Assembly (NCBI RefSeq): GCF_014489845.1 | Contig: NZ_JABURY010000016.1 | Location: 1 to 64,000 of the forward strand | Length of the DNA stretch: 64,000 nucleotides | Source: Frischella japonica | GTDB taxonomy: Bacteria > Pseudomonadota > Gammaproteobacteria > Enterobacterales > Orbaceae | Reading direction: 5' to 3' | Part shown: one piece after another, positions 29,081-38,970 of the stretch | Layout of the letters: each line of letters starts with the position of its first letter | Numbering within the stretch: position 1 is the stretch's first letter | The notes under the pieces: model-generated | Told to the model about the DNA's origin: nothing | Databases searched by the model: none | What the model saw: only the letters and a program-made list of their open reading frames with translations | Program-made: the position numbers and the translations under genes

Positions 29081-29947
29081 ATGGTCGATGACAATCACCA
29101 ACGATCAAAGAAAAAATTTTCTTTATGGCTACATCAATTGTTTAGTTCAGAACCACAAAACCGTGATGAACTCATTACTTTAATTCGGGAAGCGCAAGAA
29201 AATCAACTAATTGACCCTGATACCTTTGATATGATTGAAGGTGTAATGGATATTGCAGATCAACGTGTTAGAGATATTATGATCCCCAGAACACAGATTG
29301 TTCCTCTGAAATTAAATTATTCCTTACAGGAATGTTTAGATGTTATTTTTGAATATGGTCACTCACGTTATCCGGTAATTAGTGAAGATCGCGATCACAT
29401 TGAAGGTATTTTATTAGCTAAAGATTTATTAATTTTTATGCAACAAGGTAGTGATACTTTTGATCTAAAAAAAGTTTTGCGTCCTGCTGTGATAGTGCCA
29501 GAAGGTAAACGCGTTGATCACATGTTAAAAGAATTTAGAATGCAACGTTATCATATGGCTATAGCCATCGATGAATTTGGTGGTGTATCAGGATTAGTTA
29601 CTATTGAAGATGTTTTAGAATTAATCGTTGGCGATATTGAAGATGAATATGATGAAGTAGAAGATCGTAATATTCGTAAACTAGCACCTTCAGTTTATAC
29701 AGTCAAAGCCTTAACGGCAATTGAAGATTTTAATGATATCTTTTCAACCCATTTCAGTGATGAAGATGTAGATACGGTTGGTGGATTAGTTATGCAACAG
29801 TTTGGTCGATTACCCGTTAAAGGAGAAATGGTTAGCATTGAAGATTATCAATTTAAAGTCGCCTTAGCTGATAAACGTCGGATTATTCAGTTGCATGTTA
29901 CTTTACCTGACCATGCCCCTGAACCTGATTTAGAAAAACAAAATTAA
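29081..29947 (+). CDS. corC: CorC/YbeX CBS-domain protein
   Basis: Cytosolic protein linked to magnesium and cobalt efflux. Two CBS domains (about residues 65-190: RVRDIMIPRTQI, EGILLAKDLL, then DEFGGVSGLVTIEDVLELIVG) and a C-terminal CorC/HlyC domain (GGLVMQQFGRLPVKGEMV). 288 residues against 292 in E. coli. A 250-bp gap separates it from ybeY, and GGAAGG lies upstream of the start, so it may have its own promoter. It abuts lnt directly. Confidence 0.93.
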   Translation: MVDDNHQRSKKKFSLWLHQLFSSEPQNRDELITLIREAQENQLIDPDTFDMIEGVMDIADQRVRDIMIPRTQIVPLKLNYSLQECLDVIFEYGHSRYPVISEDRDHIEGILLAKDLLIFMQQGSDTFDLKKVLRPAVIVPEGKRVDHMLKEFRMQRYHMAIAIDEFGGVSGLVTIEDVLELIVGDIEDEYDEVEDRNIRKLAPSVYTVKALTAIEDFNDIFSTHFSDEDVDTVGGLVMQQFGRLPVKGEMVSIEDYQFKVALADKRRIIQLHVTLPDHAPEPDLEKQN

Positions 29948-31513
29948 ATGTTTAAGCAAGTTTTGATACAGCAATTAATGGCTACCATTCTTGGTGGTAT
30001 AGCAGTATTTAGTTATGCGCCATTTCACTTTTCATTACTTGCTTTAATATCTTTTAGTGGGTTATTGCTGTTAATTGCTGACAAATCAGCAAAACAGGCA
30101 GCCATTATTGGTTTAAGTTGGGGATTGGGCTATTTCAGTTCTGGAATACACTGGGTTTATATTAGCATTAAGCAGTATGGGGAATTACCAACAATTGTTG
30201 CGATAACCATTCTAGTGTTATTGATAGTTTATTTATCGCTCTATCCATTATTATTTGCCACTTTAGTAAGGTTAAGCAATAAATTAGCGCCAGCTTACTC
30301 AGTTAAACAATTAGTACTGCTTTCTCCCTTACTTTGGCAATTTACCGAATATCTTCGTGGTACTATTCTCACTGGCTTTTCATGGTTAGAATTTGGTTAT
30401 AGCCAACTTGATTCACCGCTAAAAGGCTTATTTCCAATAATTGGTATCGACGGTGTTAATCTAATATTTAGTATCCTTTGTGGTTTACTAGCTTATCTAA
30501 TATGTCATTTAATTTATCTTATCCGTTATAAACAATGGCGCATTTCAAAAACGCACTTTTTTAATGCGTTAATTGCACTATTAATATTTTATTTTGCACC
30601 AATATTGACCAATTGTGCCGAATGGACGCATCAAGATAATTCGCGTCAAGTTAATGTTTCATTAGTTCAAGGCAATATTACTCAATCATTAAAGTGGAAT
30701 GCTAATCAGCTTGAAAATACCTTACATACTTACTATTCTTTAACCAAAAATTTGTTAGAACAAAGTGATATAATAATTTGGCCTGAAGCTGCGATTACTG
30801 ATCTAGAAACTAATCAACAGTTCTATTTACGTCAGCTTGATCAATTAGCTCGTGCTAATCAGAGTGCTATCGCTGTAGGAATTATTGATCTGCGTCATAA
30901 TTCAGATGATTATGATATTTTTAATACATTAATTGTATTAGGGGATGAAAATCCATATCACTATCCTACCGAAAACCGTTATAATAAACATCATTTGGTT
31001 CCTTTCGGTGAATATATTCCCTTACAATTATTACTCGAGCCGATAGCTAATTTACTGCAGATTCCTATGTCATCAATGTCATTTGGTGAAAGAATTCAAA
31101 AACCATTAGTTATGAAAGGATTCAAATTTACAACTGTGATATGCTATGAAGCAATATTATCAGACTTAGTATTAGCAAACTTTAGCAATGATACCGATTT
31201 TTTATTAACTGTATCTAATGACGCTTGGTTTGGTGAAAGTATTGGACCATGGCAACACCTTCAAATGGTGCAAGCTAGAGCTTTAGAATTTGGTAGAACG
31301 ATGATTCGTAGTACTAATAATGGTATTACCGCTATAATTGATCCTTCAGGGAAAATTTTACAACAAGCACCACAATTTAAAACAACTACCCTATCTATGC
31401 AATTATCTCCGAATACGGGTCTAACCCCTTATGCTAAATGGGGGCATTTCCCACTTTTCATTATGATGATTATACTCTCGCTACTACTTATACCTAAAAC
31501 CAGATATAATTAA
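29948..31513 (+). CDS. lnt: Apolipoprotein N-acyltransferase
   Basis: Adds the third acyl chain to lipoproteins in the inner membrane. About six N-terminal transmembrane segments, then a nitrilase-like periplasmic domain with the catalytic triad: Glu in IWPEAAI, Lys in YNKHHLVPFGEYIP and Cys in VICYEAILSD. 521 residues against 512 in E. coli. The ATG follows the corC stop with no gap, implying coupling. The order corC-lnt-gltI is retained from enterobacteria. Confidence 0.95.
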   Translation: MFKQVLIQQLMATILGGIAVFSYAPFHFSLLALISFSGLLLLIADKSAKQAAIIGLSWGLGYFSSGIHWVYISIKQYGELPTIVAITILVLLIVYLSLYPLLFATLVRLSNKLAPAYSVKQLVLLSPLLWQFTEYLRGTILTGFSWLEFGYSQLDSPLKGLFPIIGIDGVNLIFSILCGLLAYLICHLIYLIRYKQWRISKTHFFNALIALLIFYFAPILTNCAEWTHQDNSRQVNVSLVQGNITQSLKWNANQLENTLHTYYSLTKNLLEQSDIIIWPEAAITDLETNQQFYLRQLDQLARANQSAIAVGIIDLRHNSDDYDIFNTLIVLGDENPYHYPTENRYNKHHLVPFGEYIPLQLLLEPIANLLQIPMSSMSFGERIQKPLVMKGFKFTTVICYEAILSDLVLANFSNDTDFLLTVSNDAWFGESIGPWQHLQMVQARALEFGRTMIRSTNNGITAIIDPSGKILQQAPQFKTTTLSMQLSPNTGLTPYAKWGHFPLFIMMIILSLLLIPKTRYN

Positions 31514-31951
31514 TTATCAATATGGCACATTTCTTGCTTAAATATAATTGGTAAGAACTAAACAAATGATTTGAATTGCATCTAAAATGACTAATAAAAA
31601 AATGCATATTTTTCTTATTAAACACCAATGGCAATTCCCAAAAAAAATTGTACTTTAGTCGATATAAAATTATTTGTAATTAATTAAATAGATAGTGGTT
31701 TAAAAACGACAATTTGTATCATTTAAGTTCAAAAATTCGTTAATAAATTAATAAAATGAGTTAATAAACGGTCATTTAATTTATTAAAAGTTTCTAAAAT
31801 TCAAAATGTTATACTTTGTAAGCATTTATATAAAGCATAAATATGCAAAAAAATTACTTTTATAAGCAAAAATCAGTTATAATACGCGGCTGTTGTAAAA
31901 ATATCTTAGATATTGAATACAATATAAACCTTAGAAAAAGAGGAAATTGAT
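31514..31951. other. Gap before gltI, probable promoter region
   Basis: No gene is visible in 438 bp. A TATAAT at about 31883-31888 within CAGTTATAATACG is a candidate -10 for gltIJKL, with a poor -35. A weak AT-only hairpin near 31598-31613 could act as a terminator for lnt. Confidence 0.35.
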
Positions 31952-32872
31952 ATGACCAAATTTAAAAAGTCTAAGACTAAACTGGCGAAATTAATGTTAT
32001 CTTTGGGTGTGCTTGGTTTAATTCATACCAATGCGTACGCTGAAGAATTAACTGGCACACTGGCGAAAATTAAAGATAGCGGTGTAATTGTTGTCGGTCA
32101 TCGTGAATCGTCAATTCCTTTTTCTTATTATGATAATAATCAAAATGTAATTGGTTATTCACAAGATTATTCAAATTTGATTGTAGAAGCAGTAAAAAAA
32201 GAACTTGATATGCCTAATTTAAAAGTGAAGTATTTACCTGTCACTTCTAAAACACGGATTCAGTTATTAAACAATTATACCTACGATTTTGAATGTGGCT
32301 CAACGACTAATAATCTTGAGCGCCAAAAAGTGGTTGATTTTTCTAACTCGATTTTTATTGTTGGTACTCGTTTTTTAGTTAAGGCGGATAGCAATATTAA
32401 TAACATCGAGGATCTTAAAGGTAAAAATGTAACAACAACAGCAGGTACAACATCTGAAATTCGTTTAAATCAGATTAATAATCGTGATAATTTAAAAATT
32501 CGAATTATTACACCTAAAGATCATGGTGATACATTCAATGCCCTTGAAACAGGGCGCGCAGCCGCATTTCTTATGGACGATGCGCTGCTTGCTGGAGAAC
32601 GTTCAAGAGCAGTTAACCCAGCAGAATGGAAAATAGTTGGCGAACCTTTATCTTATGAATCTTATGGCTGCATGCTTAGAAAAGGTGATACTCAATTTAA
32701 ACAATTAATTGACAAAACCATTGCCAATGCACAATTATCAGGCAAGGCGTTAGAATCTTATAATCGCTGGTTCACTCAACCTGTTCCACCAAATGGTGCA
32801 AACATGAACCTCGAAATTTCACCGAAAATGATTGAGCTTTTTGCCAACCCGAACGATAAAGCATTAGATTAA
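31952..32872 (+). CDS. gltI: Glutamate/aspartate ABC transporter, periplasmic binding protein
   Basis: Family 3 solute-binding protein. A signal peptide ends near NAYA-EEL. The E. coli GltI pattern is clear: GHRESSIPFSYYDN, GYSQDYSN, FECGSTTNNLERQK, TTAGTTSEIRLN, FLMDDALLAGER and YGCMLRKGD. 306 residues against 302. AAGAGGAAATTG precedes the start. First gene of gltIJKL, separated from gltJ by a hairpin. Confidence 0.95.
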   Translation: MTKFKKSKTKLAKLMLSLGVLGLIHTNAYAEELTGTLAKIKDSGVIVVGHRESSIPFSYYDNNQNVIGYSQDYSNLIVEAVKKELDMPNLKVKYLPVTSKTRIQLLNNYTYDFECGSTTNNLERQKVVDFSNSIFIVGTRFLVKADSNINNIEDLKGKNVTTTAGTTSEIRLNQINNRDNLKIRIITPKDHGDTFNALETGRAAAFLMDDALLAGERSRAVNPAEWKIVGEPLSYESYGCMLRKGDTQFKQLIDKTIANAQLSGKALESYNRWFTQPVPPNGANMNLEISPKMIELFANPNDKALD

Positions 32873-32894
32873 TTGCTTTTAAATTTTAATCAAA

Positions 32895-32921
32895 GTACTG
32901 AATGTTATCATCATTCAGTAC
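32895..32921 (+). promoter_or_regulatory. Intercistronic hairpin between gltI and gltJ
   Basis: GTACTGAATG (32895-32904) and CATTCAGTAC (32912-32921) form a perfect 10-bp stem with a 7-base loop. No T-run follows, so it is more likely an mRNA stabiliser or processing site than a full terminator. The position equals that of the SroC sRNA in enterobacterial glt operons, though no sequence likeness to SroC is claimed. Confidence 0.65.
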
Positions 32922-32946
32922 AAACCTAATGAATAATACATAAATT

Positions 32947-33681
32947 ATGGATTTTAATTGGACTTTATTTTTTGAACCAACACCTTATGGTGATGGAATT
33001 TATCTAAACTGGTTATGGAACGGTGCTGTTGTTACCCTTTCATTAGCCATTACATCGTGGGTTATTGCTTTTGTTTTAGGTTCAATTATTGGGATTATGC
33101 GCACTTTTAAAAACAAATGGTTAAATACATTTGCAGTTGCGTATATTGAACTTTTTCGCAATATCCCTTTATTGGCACAAATGTTTATTTGGTATATGTT
33201 AATGCCAGAAATGTTAAGTGGAGCTTTGAAAACGTGGTTTATTCAAGATTTGGATCCAAATGTCCATAGCTTTATTTTAGCCGCTATTGCTTTAGGTCTA
33301 TTTACTTCAGCCCGTATTGCGGAGCAGGTTAGAACAGGAATTCAAACCCTTCCTGTTGGACAAAAATACGCTGCCACAGCTTTAGGATTATCCAAATTAC
33401 AAATGTATCGATATATCCTATTACCAAATGCCTATCGTAAAATTGTACCGACCTTAACTTCGGAAATGACGAATATTATTAAGAATTCGTCTGTTGCATC
33501 AACGATTGGTTTGATTGATCTTATTGGACAAATTGATCGTATTAATGAATCAACTAACAGTATAGTTGAAATATTATGTGGTGTAACACTAACTTTTATG
33601 CTTATAAATTATTCAGTAATAACTATTATGCGACTTGTAGAAAAGAAAACCCGTTTACCTAATATGATGAGTGGAGGTTAA
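32947..33681 (+). CDS. gltJ: Glutamate/aspartate ABC transporter permease GltJ
   Basis: Inner-membrane permease of the HisMQ type. It starts [24 protein letters not shown], here cited in part, as in E. coli GltJ. The permease consensus [14 protein letters not shown] and the EAA-loop region [22 protein letters not shown] are present. 244 residues against 246. It pairs with GltK to form the channel. Confidence 0.94.
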   Translation: MDFNWTLFFEPTPYGDGIYLNWLWNGAVVTLSLAITSWVIAFVLGSIIGIMRTFKNKWLNTFAVAYIELFRNIPLLAQMFIWYMLMPEMLSGALKTWFIQDLDPNVHSFILAAIALGLFTSARIAEQVRTGIQTLPVGQKYAATALGLSKLQMYRYILLPNAYRKIVPTLTSEMTNIIKNSSVASTIGLIDLIGQIDRINESTNSIVEILCGVTLTFMLINYSVITIMRLVEKKTRLPNMMSGG

Positions 33682-33683
33682 AG

Positions 33684-34376
33684 ATGCAATTATTAGAATG
33701 GATTGCGAATATTCCAACACTTATTAATCATCATAATGAATTACTTTTAATGGGTTTATGGTTGACGGTAAAAATTACATTTACGGCGGTTGTTGTTGGT
33801 ATTATATGGGGCACCGTATTAGCATTAATGCGTTTATCGAATATTAAACTACTAAATATTTTCGCTCGTGGTTATGTTAATTTATTTCGTTCAATACCTT
33901 TATTATTAGTATTATTATGGTTTTATTTAGCTCTACCGCAAGCAATTAAATATTTATTCCAATTGCCACCTTACGCTGATGTAAGAATCGCATCTGCGAT
34001 GATAGCATTTGCGTTATTTGAAGCAGCTTATTATTCTGAAATCATTAGAGCAGGGATTAATGCTGTTAGTAAGGGGCAATATCATGCTGCCTTTGCACTA
34101 GGAATGACTAAAGGTCAAACGATGCGACTTATTATTTTGCCACAAGCATTTAGAGCGATGATTCCTTTGCTATTGACTCAAGGTATTATCTTATTCCAAG
34201 ATACCTCTTTGGTTTATGTTATGAGTTTAATCGACTTGTTTGGTGCAAGTGTAACGCAAATTGGTATGGCTCAAGGTGGGACAGCAAAATATTCGATGAT
34301 TATTTTTGCAGCTATTAGTTATTTTGTTATTTGTTTTAGCGCATCGCGTTTAGTGAATTATTTGAAGAAGGACTAA
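33684..34376 (+). CDS. gltK: Glutamate/aspartate ABC transporter permease GltK
   Basis: Second permease subunit. [18 protein letters not shown] and the EAA-loop [23 protein letters not shown], seen in parts, are typical. About five transmembrane segments; 230 residues against 224 in E. coli. Two bases separate it from gltJ, with AGTGGAGG overlapping the gltJ end as ribosome binding site. Confidence 0.94.
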   Translation: MQLLEWIANIPTLINHHNELLLMGLWLTVKITFTAVVVGIIWGTVLALMRLSNIKLLNIFARGYVNLFRSIPLLLVLLWFYLALPQAIKYLFQLPPYADVRIASAMIAFALFEAAYYSEIIRAGINAVSKGQYHAAFALGMTKGQTMRLIILPQAFRAMIPLLLTQGIILFQDTSLVYVMSLIDLFGASVTQIGMAQGGTAKYSMIIFAAISYFVICFSASRLVNYLKKD

Positions 34377-34378
34377 AA

Positions 34379-35104
34379 ATGATTACCTTAAAAAATATAT
34401 CCAAATGGTATGGTCGATTTCAAGTTTTAAAAGATTGTACAACACAAGTTGAAAAAGGTGAGGTTGTCGTTGTTTGTGGTCCATCTGGTTCTGGTAAATC
34501 AACGCTAATCAAAACTGTTAATGGGTTAGAGCCGGTTCAAAAAGGAAAGATTTTTATTGGTGATACCGAGATCACTAGTAATTCTACTAATTTAGCTCGC
34601 TTACGTTCAAGAGTCGGGATGGTATTTCAACACTTTGAATTATTCCCACATTTAACTATTTTAAAAAATCTCACTTTAGCACAAATTAAGGTGCTTGGTC
34701 GTTCTGATGATGAAGCTAAAGAGAAAGCATTATCATTACTTGAACGTGTAGGTTTATCTGCTCATGCTAATAAGCTACCTGGTCAACTTTCTGGTGGTCA
34801 ACAACAGCGTGTAGCTATTGCCCGTGCACTTTGTATGGATCCAGTAGTTATGTTATTTGATGAACCAACTTCAGCCCTTGATCCTGAAATGGTTAATGAA
34901 GTATTAGATGTTATGGTTGAATTAGCTTATGAAGGGATGACAATGATGGTTGTTACTCATGAAATGGGCTTTGCTCGAAAAGTTGCTAATCGCGTAATAT
35001 TTATGGATAAAGGAGAAATCATTGAAGATACTTCTAAAGAACAATTCTTTAGTGATCCGCAAACAGATCGAGCAAAGGATTTCTTAGCTAAAATCATTCA
35101 TTAA
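34379..35104 (+). CDS. gltL: Glutamate/aspartate ABC transporter ATPase GltL
   Basis: ATPase of the importer. Walker [11 protein letters not shown]-loop [10 protein letters not shown], signature LSGGQQQR, Walker [15 protein letters not shown] and the switch His in VVTHEMGFA are all intact. 241 residues, equal to E. coli. Two bases after gltK and followed by a terminator, closing the operon. Confidence 0.95.
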   Translation: MITLKNISKWYGRFQVLKDCTTQVEKGEVVVVCGPSGSGKSTLIKTVNGLEPVQKGKIFIGDTEITSNSTNLARLRSRVGMVFQHFELFPHLTILKNLTLAQIKVLGRSDDEAKEKALSLLERVGLSAHANKLPGQLSGGQQQRVAIARALCMDPVVMLFDEPTSALDPEMVNEVLDVMVELAYEGMTMMVVTHEMGFARKVANRVIFMDKGEIIEDTSKEQFFSDPQTDRAKDFLAKIIH

Positions 35105-35123
35105 TATTTTTATCTTATTGATT

Positions 35124-35157
35124 AGTGGATCAGCATGATCCACTTATTTTATTTTTG
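35124..35157 (+). terminator. Rho-independent terminator of gltIJKL
   Basis: AGTGGATCA (35124-35132) and TGATCCACT (35136-35144) form a 9-bp stem with a 3-base loop, followed by a T-rich tract. Confidence 0.88.
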
Positions 35158-35213
35158 ATAGCGCAATTTTCCTGCTGTTTATCCTACATTATTCTAATGT
35201 GATAAAAGACTTA

Positions 35214-37133
35214 TTATTCCGTTATAGTGGTTAATTCAATATTTTTAAGCTGAGTTAAGAGTCCGCTTTGTCGTTGAGTTTTTGTTTGTATGGTACGAGT
35301 TAAAATCGTACTTTCCGAAAAAATAGCTACTTTTTGTTTAGCTCGTGTCACTGCTGTATATAACAATGAGCGGGTTAATATAGGTGAATATTCATTAGGT
35401 AATACAATACTTATATGATCGAATTCGGAACCTTGTGATTTGTGAATGGTCATTGCATAAACAGTTTCATGTTCTGGCAATCTGTAAGGTGAAAACCCTT
35501 TAATTTCACCATTCGGCAATAAAAAATAAACCCGTAATTTACTAGCATCATCAGGATCAGGCAAAGTAATACCGATGTCGCCATTAAATAGTCCTAATGT
35601 AAAACTATTACGTAATATCATAATAGGACGACCAACATACCATGGTTGCTGTCGTGTACGCTGAATAATTTGCTGATTTTCTAACGTTTGTTCAATAACT
35701 TTATTTAATCCATCGACGCCAAATGCCCCTTCTCTTAAAGCACATAATAAGCGATACTGGGCAAAGTAATTCAATATATGCTTAATATTTACTGGTTGCT
35801 TAACGATTTCTAAAAAGTAATTTCGATAATGATTAACACTATATTCAATAGCTTTTAAATATTGTTGCTGGTTTATTAAAGTATTATAAATAACATCTAT
35901 ATGTTGATTGTTGTTTAATAATTTCAACACTGTTTGATGCTCACCGGCCTTTATTAAATTTGCTAATTGTCCAATTCCTGAATGGTTATTAAAACGATAG
36001 CTCTTTTGTAAAAGACAAACACAATCGGCTAATGATACTTCTTCTGTTTTACCGGTTAACTGATAGGCACATAATTCATTTATCATTTTAACATGTGGTT
36101 GGCTATAACCACGATCATACAATTCACAAAGATCACCAAATACCGCTCCAGCTTCAACCGAAGATAACTGTTCTTTATCACCTAATAAGATAAGTCGACA
36201 TTGTGTAGGTAATGCATCAATCACTTTTGCCATCATAGGTAAGTCAACCATAGATGCTTCATCAATAAGTAAGACATCAATACTCAATTTATTTTGTTCA
36301 TTATAGCTATATTGATTGGTATTGGGTCTGGCTCCCAACAAACGATGTAAAGTAATTGCTTCTGTGGGTAAACTATTTTTTATCGAAGAGGGTAAATTTA
36401 AGTGAGATAACGCATTGGATAAAGATTCAGTAAGCCTAGCTGCCGCCTTACCTGTTGGCGCAGTTGCCATAATCTGTATTTTTTTTGCATCTGGTTCTTG
36501 AATAATCTTGACTAAAGCTACCAGTAATTTACTGATTGTGGTCGTTTTTCCGGTACCAGGCCCGCCAGATATAATAGCAATTCTGCGAGTTAGGGCTGAA
36601 ACTACCGCTACTTTTTGCCAATCGATTTCACCTGAATGAGTATCTGGAAATAAATTATTAATGATATCAATCATTTTTTGTTTATCATTAGATATATATA
36701 ACTGCTGACCTAATCCAAAAAATTGGGCAACCTGTTTTTCGTATAACCATAAACGCTGAAAATACAGTTTATTTTCGTGTAAAATTAATGGTGTTAAATT
36801 TTGACTATAGCCGATAATGTCATGACCAAGCTGACTGCATAATTGTAGCCAATCAGTTAGCTTTGGATGCCCAAGTTGTTCAAAAATTGTTTCTGCTATG
36901 TCACGACCCAAACGGTAGTCAAATTGCGCTCTGGATAATTGCGTTAAATCAATACAAACATGACCACTTCGAATTTCAACACTCATCCAAAGTATTAAAA
37001 AAGCGAGTCGGCATGACTGTTTATGATCGTCTAAATTTACTTTTTGGATAAAAAAACGAGCAATATGAAAATCCAAAGCAGTAAATGTGCCCTTGCTTCG
37101 TAATTGTTCTAAAAAATCAATGCTATTAATCAT
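35214..37133 (-). CDS. recD: Exodeoxyribonuclease V subunit alpha (RecD)
   Basis: Fast helicase motor of RecBCD. Superfamily 1B motifs: Walker A IISGGPGTGKTTTI, motif II LLIDEASMVDLPMM, RLILLGDKEQLSSVEAG, and the C-terminal AMTIHKSQGSEFDHI and LLYTAVTRAKQKV. 639 residues against 608 in E. coli. recB, recC and ptrA, which surround recD in E. coli, are absent; nagK lies upstream on the same strand with a 33-bp gap. RecB and RecC must be encoded elsewhere if the complex exists. Confidence 0.93.
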   Translation of the reverse strand: MINSIDFLEQLRSKGTFTALDFHIARFFIQKVNLDDHKQSCRLAFLILWMSVEIRSGHVCIDLTQLSRAQFDYRLGRDIAETIFEQLGHPKLTDWLQLCSQLGHDIIGYSQNLTPLILHENKLYFQRLWLYEKQVAQFFGLGQQLYISNDKQKMIDIINNLFPDTHSGEIDWQKVAVVSALTRRIAIISGGPGTGKTTTISKLLVALVKIIQEPDAKKIQIMATAPTGKAAARLTESLSNALSHLNLPSSIKNSLPTEAITLHRLLGARPNTNQYSYNEQNKLSIDVLLIDEASMVDLPMMAKVIDALPTQCRLILLGDKEQLSSVEAGAVFGDLCELYDRGYSQPHVKMINELCAYQLTGKTEEVSLADCVCLLQKSYRFNNHSGIGQLANLIKAGEHQTVLKLLNNNQHIDVIYNTLINQQQYLKAIEYSVNHYRNYFLEIVKQPVNIKHILNYFAQYRLLCALREGAFGVDGLNKVIEQTLENQQIIQRTRQQPWYVGRPIMILRNSFTLGLFNGDIGITLPDPDDASKLRVYFLLPNGEIKGFSPYRLPEHETVYAMTIHKSQGSEFDHISIVLPNEYSPILTRSLLYTAVTRAKQKVAIFSESTILTRTIQTKTQRQSGLLTQLKNIELTTITE

Positions 37134-37166
37134 ATGCTTTTATCGTACTGTTACCCTAACTTATTC

Positions 37167-38105
37167 TTATGAAATAGTATGCTCATTAAGAGGATCTTTT
37201 GCCAAACTTAGTAATGCTGCACCTCTCGCGCCTCCTGCATCGCCAAATCTCGCCTTTTCAATACGAGGTATCGTCATTTGCGGTAATAGATATTTCGATA
37301 TGCGCTTTGGCACTTCCTGATAAATCAGTTCAAAATTAGATAAACCGCCCCCCAAAACGATTAGCTGCGGATCAACAATTACCATAACATTAACTAAATA
37401 GGCGGCTAATAACTCCAAATAACGATCAATGTGTTGTTCAGCGTTTGCATCTCCTTGATAATAATGTTCGATAATTGTCTTAGCCTTTAATGATTTATGA
37501 AAATAATAATGATACAGCCACTCAAAACCTGTACCAGAAAGATAACGTTCACAGCATCCTTTTAAGCCACAACCACATTGCGTCAAAGGAATATCTTTTC
37601 CCAATATATTGAGCATATTAACCGATAAATTAAGGTGACCAATCTCACCACCACAACCATTAGCTCCATTAATCACTTGGTGATTAATAATAATACCGCC
37701 ACCTAGTCCTGTACCTAAAATCACGCCTAATACATTGTTATATTGTAAAAAATCTTTATGATAAGCTTCAGAAAGGGCGAAACAATTAGCATCATTATTC
37801 ATAAATATCGGGCGATCAACTGCACGTTCTAAATCCGCCATTAAAGGCTGATTTTTAACAGCTTCAATATTTGTGGTATATACTGTTTTTTCTTGATCAT
37901 TAATGATACCAGGAATACCAATACCAATTTGACCTTTTATTTTAAATCGTTGATCTGCTTCATTAATCAAAGAAATCATTGCATCTAAAAATGCTTGATA
38001 ACTTGATTGAGGCGTATCAATTCGCTTAGTCCATAACTGATTGAGATCCTGATCAAACACAGCCAACTCTATTTTTGTTCCACCAATATCAAATCCATAA
38101 AGCAT
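37167..38105 (-). CDS. nagK: N-acetyl-D-glucosamine kinase (ROK family)
   Basis: Phosphorylates GlcNAc recovered from murein turnover. It follows E. coli NagK closely: YGFDIGGTKIELAVFD, NNDANCFALSEA, LGTGLGGGIIIN, the zinc-binding CGCGLKGCCERYLSG and GDAGGARGAALL. 312 residues against 303. Fructokinase Mak is the closest alternative, but the N-terminus and the SYQAFLDAMISLINEADQRF segment favour NagK. It probably shares a transcript with recD. Confidence 0.85.
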   Translation of the reverse strand: MLYGFDIGGTKIELAVFDQDLNQLWTKRIDTPQSSYQAFLDAMISLINEADQRFKIKGQIGIGIPGIINDQEKTVYTTNIEAVKNQPLMADLERAVDRPIFMNNDANCFALSEAYHKDFLQYNNVLGVILGTGLGGGIIINHQVINGANGCGGEIGHLNLSVNMLNILGKDIPLTQCGCGLKGCCERYLSGTGFEWLYHYYFHKSLKAKTIIEHYYQGDANAEQHIDRYLELLAAYLVNVMVIVDPQLIVLGGGLSNFELIYQEVPKRISKYLLPQMTIPRIEKARFGDAGGARGAALLSLAKDPLNEHTIS

Positions 38106-38320
38106 GATTGATTATCCTTATAAAAAATTTGTTAATAGTCATGCTAGTATAAACCCATCAATATTTAAAGTGTATTATTTGCCAAACGAAATGATGAACA
38201 TTGTAACAAAATGCTATTCGTTATATACCGTGATTTTTTCATATTTCTTTAGATTTAATTTGACAAATGATATTACATATCAAAAAGTAGGATGAATTCT
38301 CAATGTAAATAAACTTGTTA

Positions 38321-38947
38321 TTATACTAATTCACCTTTTACCAAGGGTACAAAATTAACGGCTTCAATGATTTTAATGGTAAATTGTTCTTGATTTCTTT
38401 CAATAAGTTGTAGTGATTGTTGATGTTGTCCAACAGGAATAACTAAACGACCCTTATCGGCCAGTTGAAGAATTAACTCCTGTGGAATTTCTGTAGCAGC
38501 AGCCGTAACAATAATACCATCATAAGGTGCACGCTCAGGCCACCCTAACCAACCGTCACCATGGCGAGTTGAAACATTATGAATATCAAGTTGTTTTAAG
38601 CGTCGTTTTGCTTGCCACTGTAAACTCTTAATCCGTTCAATAGAACAAACATGTTCTACCAAATAAGCCAATACTGCCGTTTGATAACCTGAACCGGTCC
38701 CTATCTCCAAAACTTTTGAGGAAGGTTTTAAATTTAATAGTTCTGTCATTTTAGCAACGATATAAGGCTGAGATATTGTTTGTCCTACACCAATAGGTAA
38801 TGAACGATTATCATAAGCCTGATGAGAAAGTGCTTCATCGATAAAATGCTCACGAGGTATAGCGGCGATTGCTCTTAATACCATTTCGTCACGAATACCA
38901 AGTTGTATAAGCTGTTCAATCAATGATTGCACTTTTAAGTTAAACAT
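38321..38947 (-). CDS. pcm: Protein-L-isoaspartate O-methyltransferase
   Basis: Repairs isoaspartyl residues. SAM motif [16 protein letters not shown], the family segment [21 protein letters not shown] and the C-terminal [11 protein letters not shown] are present. 208 residues, as in E. coli. Last gene of the tusE-ftsB-ispD-ispF-truD-pcm row. surE, which lies between truD and pcm in E. coli, is absent, leaving only 23 bp between them; nlpD and rpoS do not follow. Confidence 0.95.
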   Translation of the reverse strand: MFNLKVQSLIEQLIQLGIRDEMVLRAIAAIPREHFIDEALSHQAYDNRSLPIGVGQTISQPYIVAKMTELLNLKPSSKVLEIGTGSGYQTAVLAYLVEHVCSIERIKSLQWQAKRRLKQLDIHNVSTRHGDGWLGWPERAPYDGIIVTAAATEIPQELILQLADKGRLVIPVGQHQQSLQLIERNQEQFTIKIIEAVNFVPLVKGELV

Positions 38948-38970
38948 CAGATCAATTCCTTGTTATTGAA

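Noticed and set aside
32895-32921. Reading the gltI-gltJ hairpin as a full terminator
   Set aside because: No T-run follows and gltJKL have no promoter of their own that I can see, so termination here must be incomplete at most.
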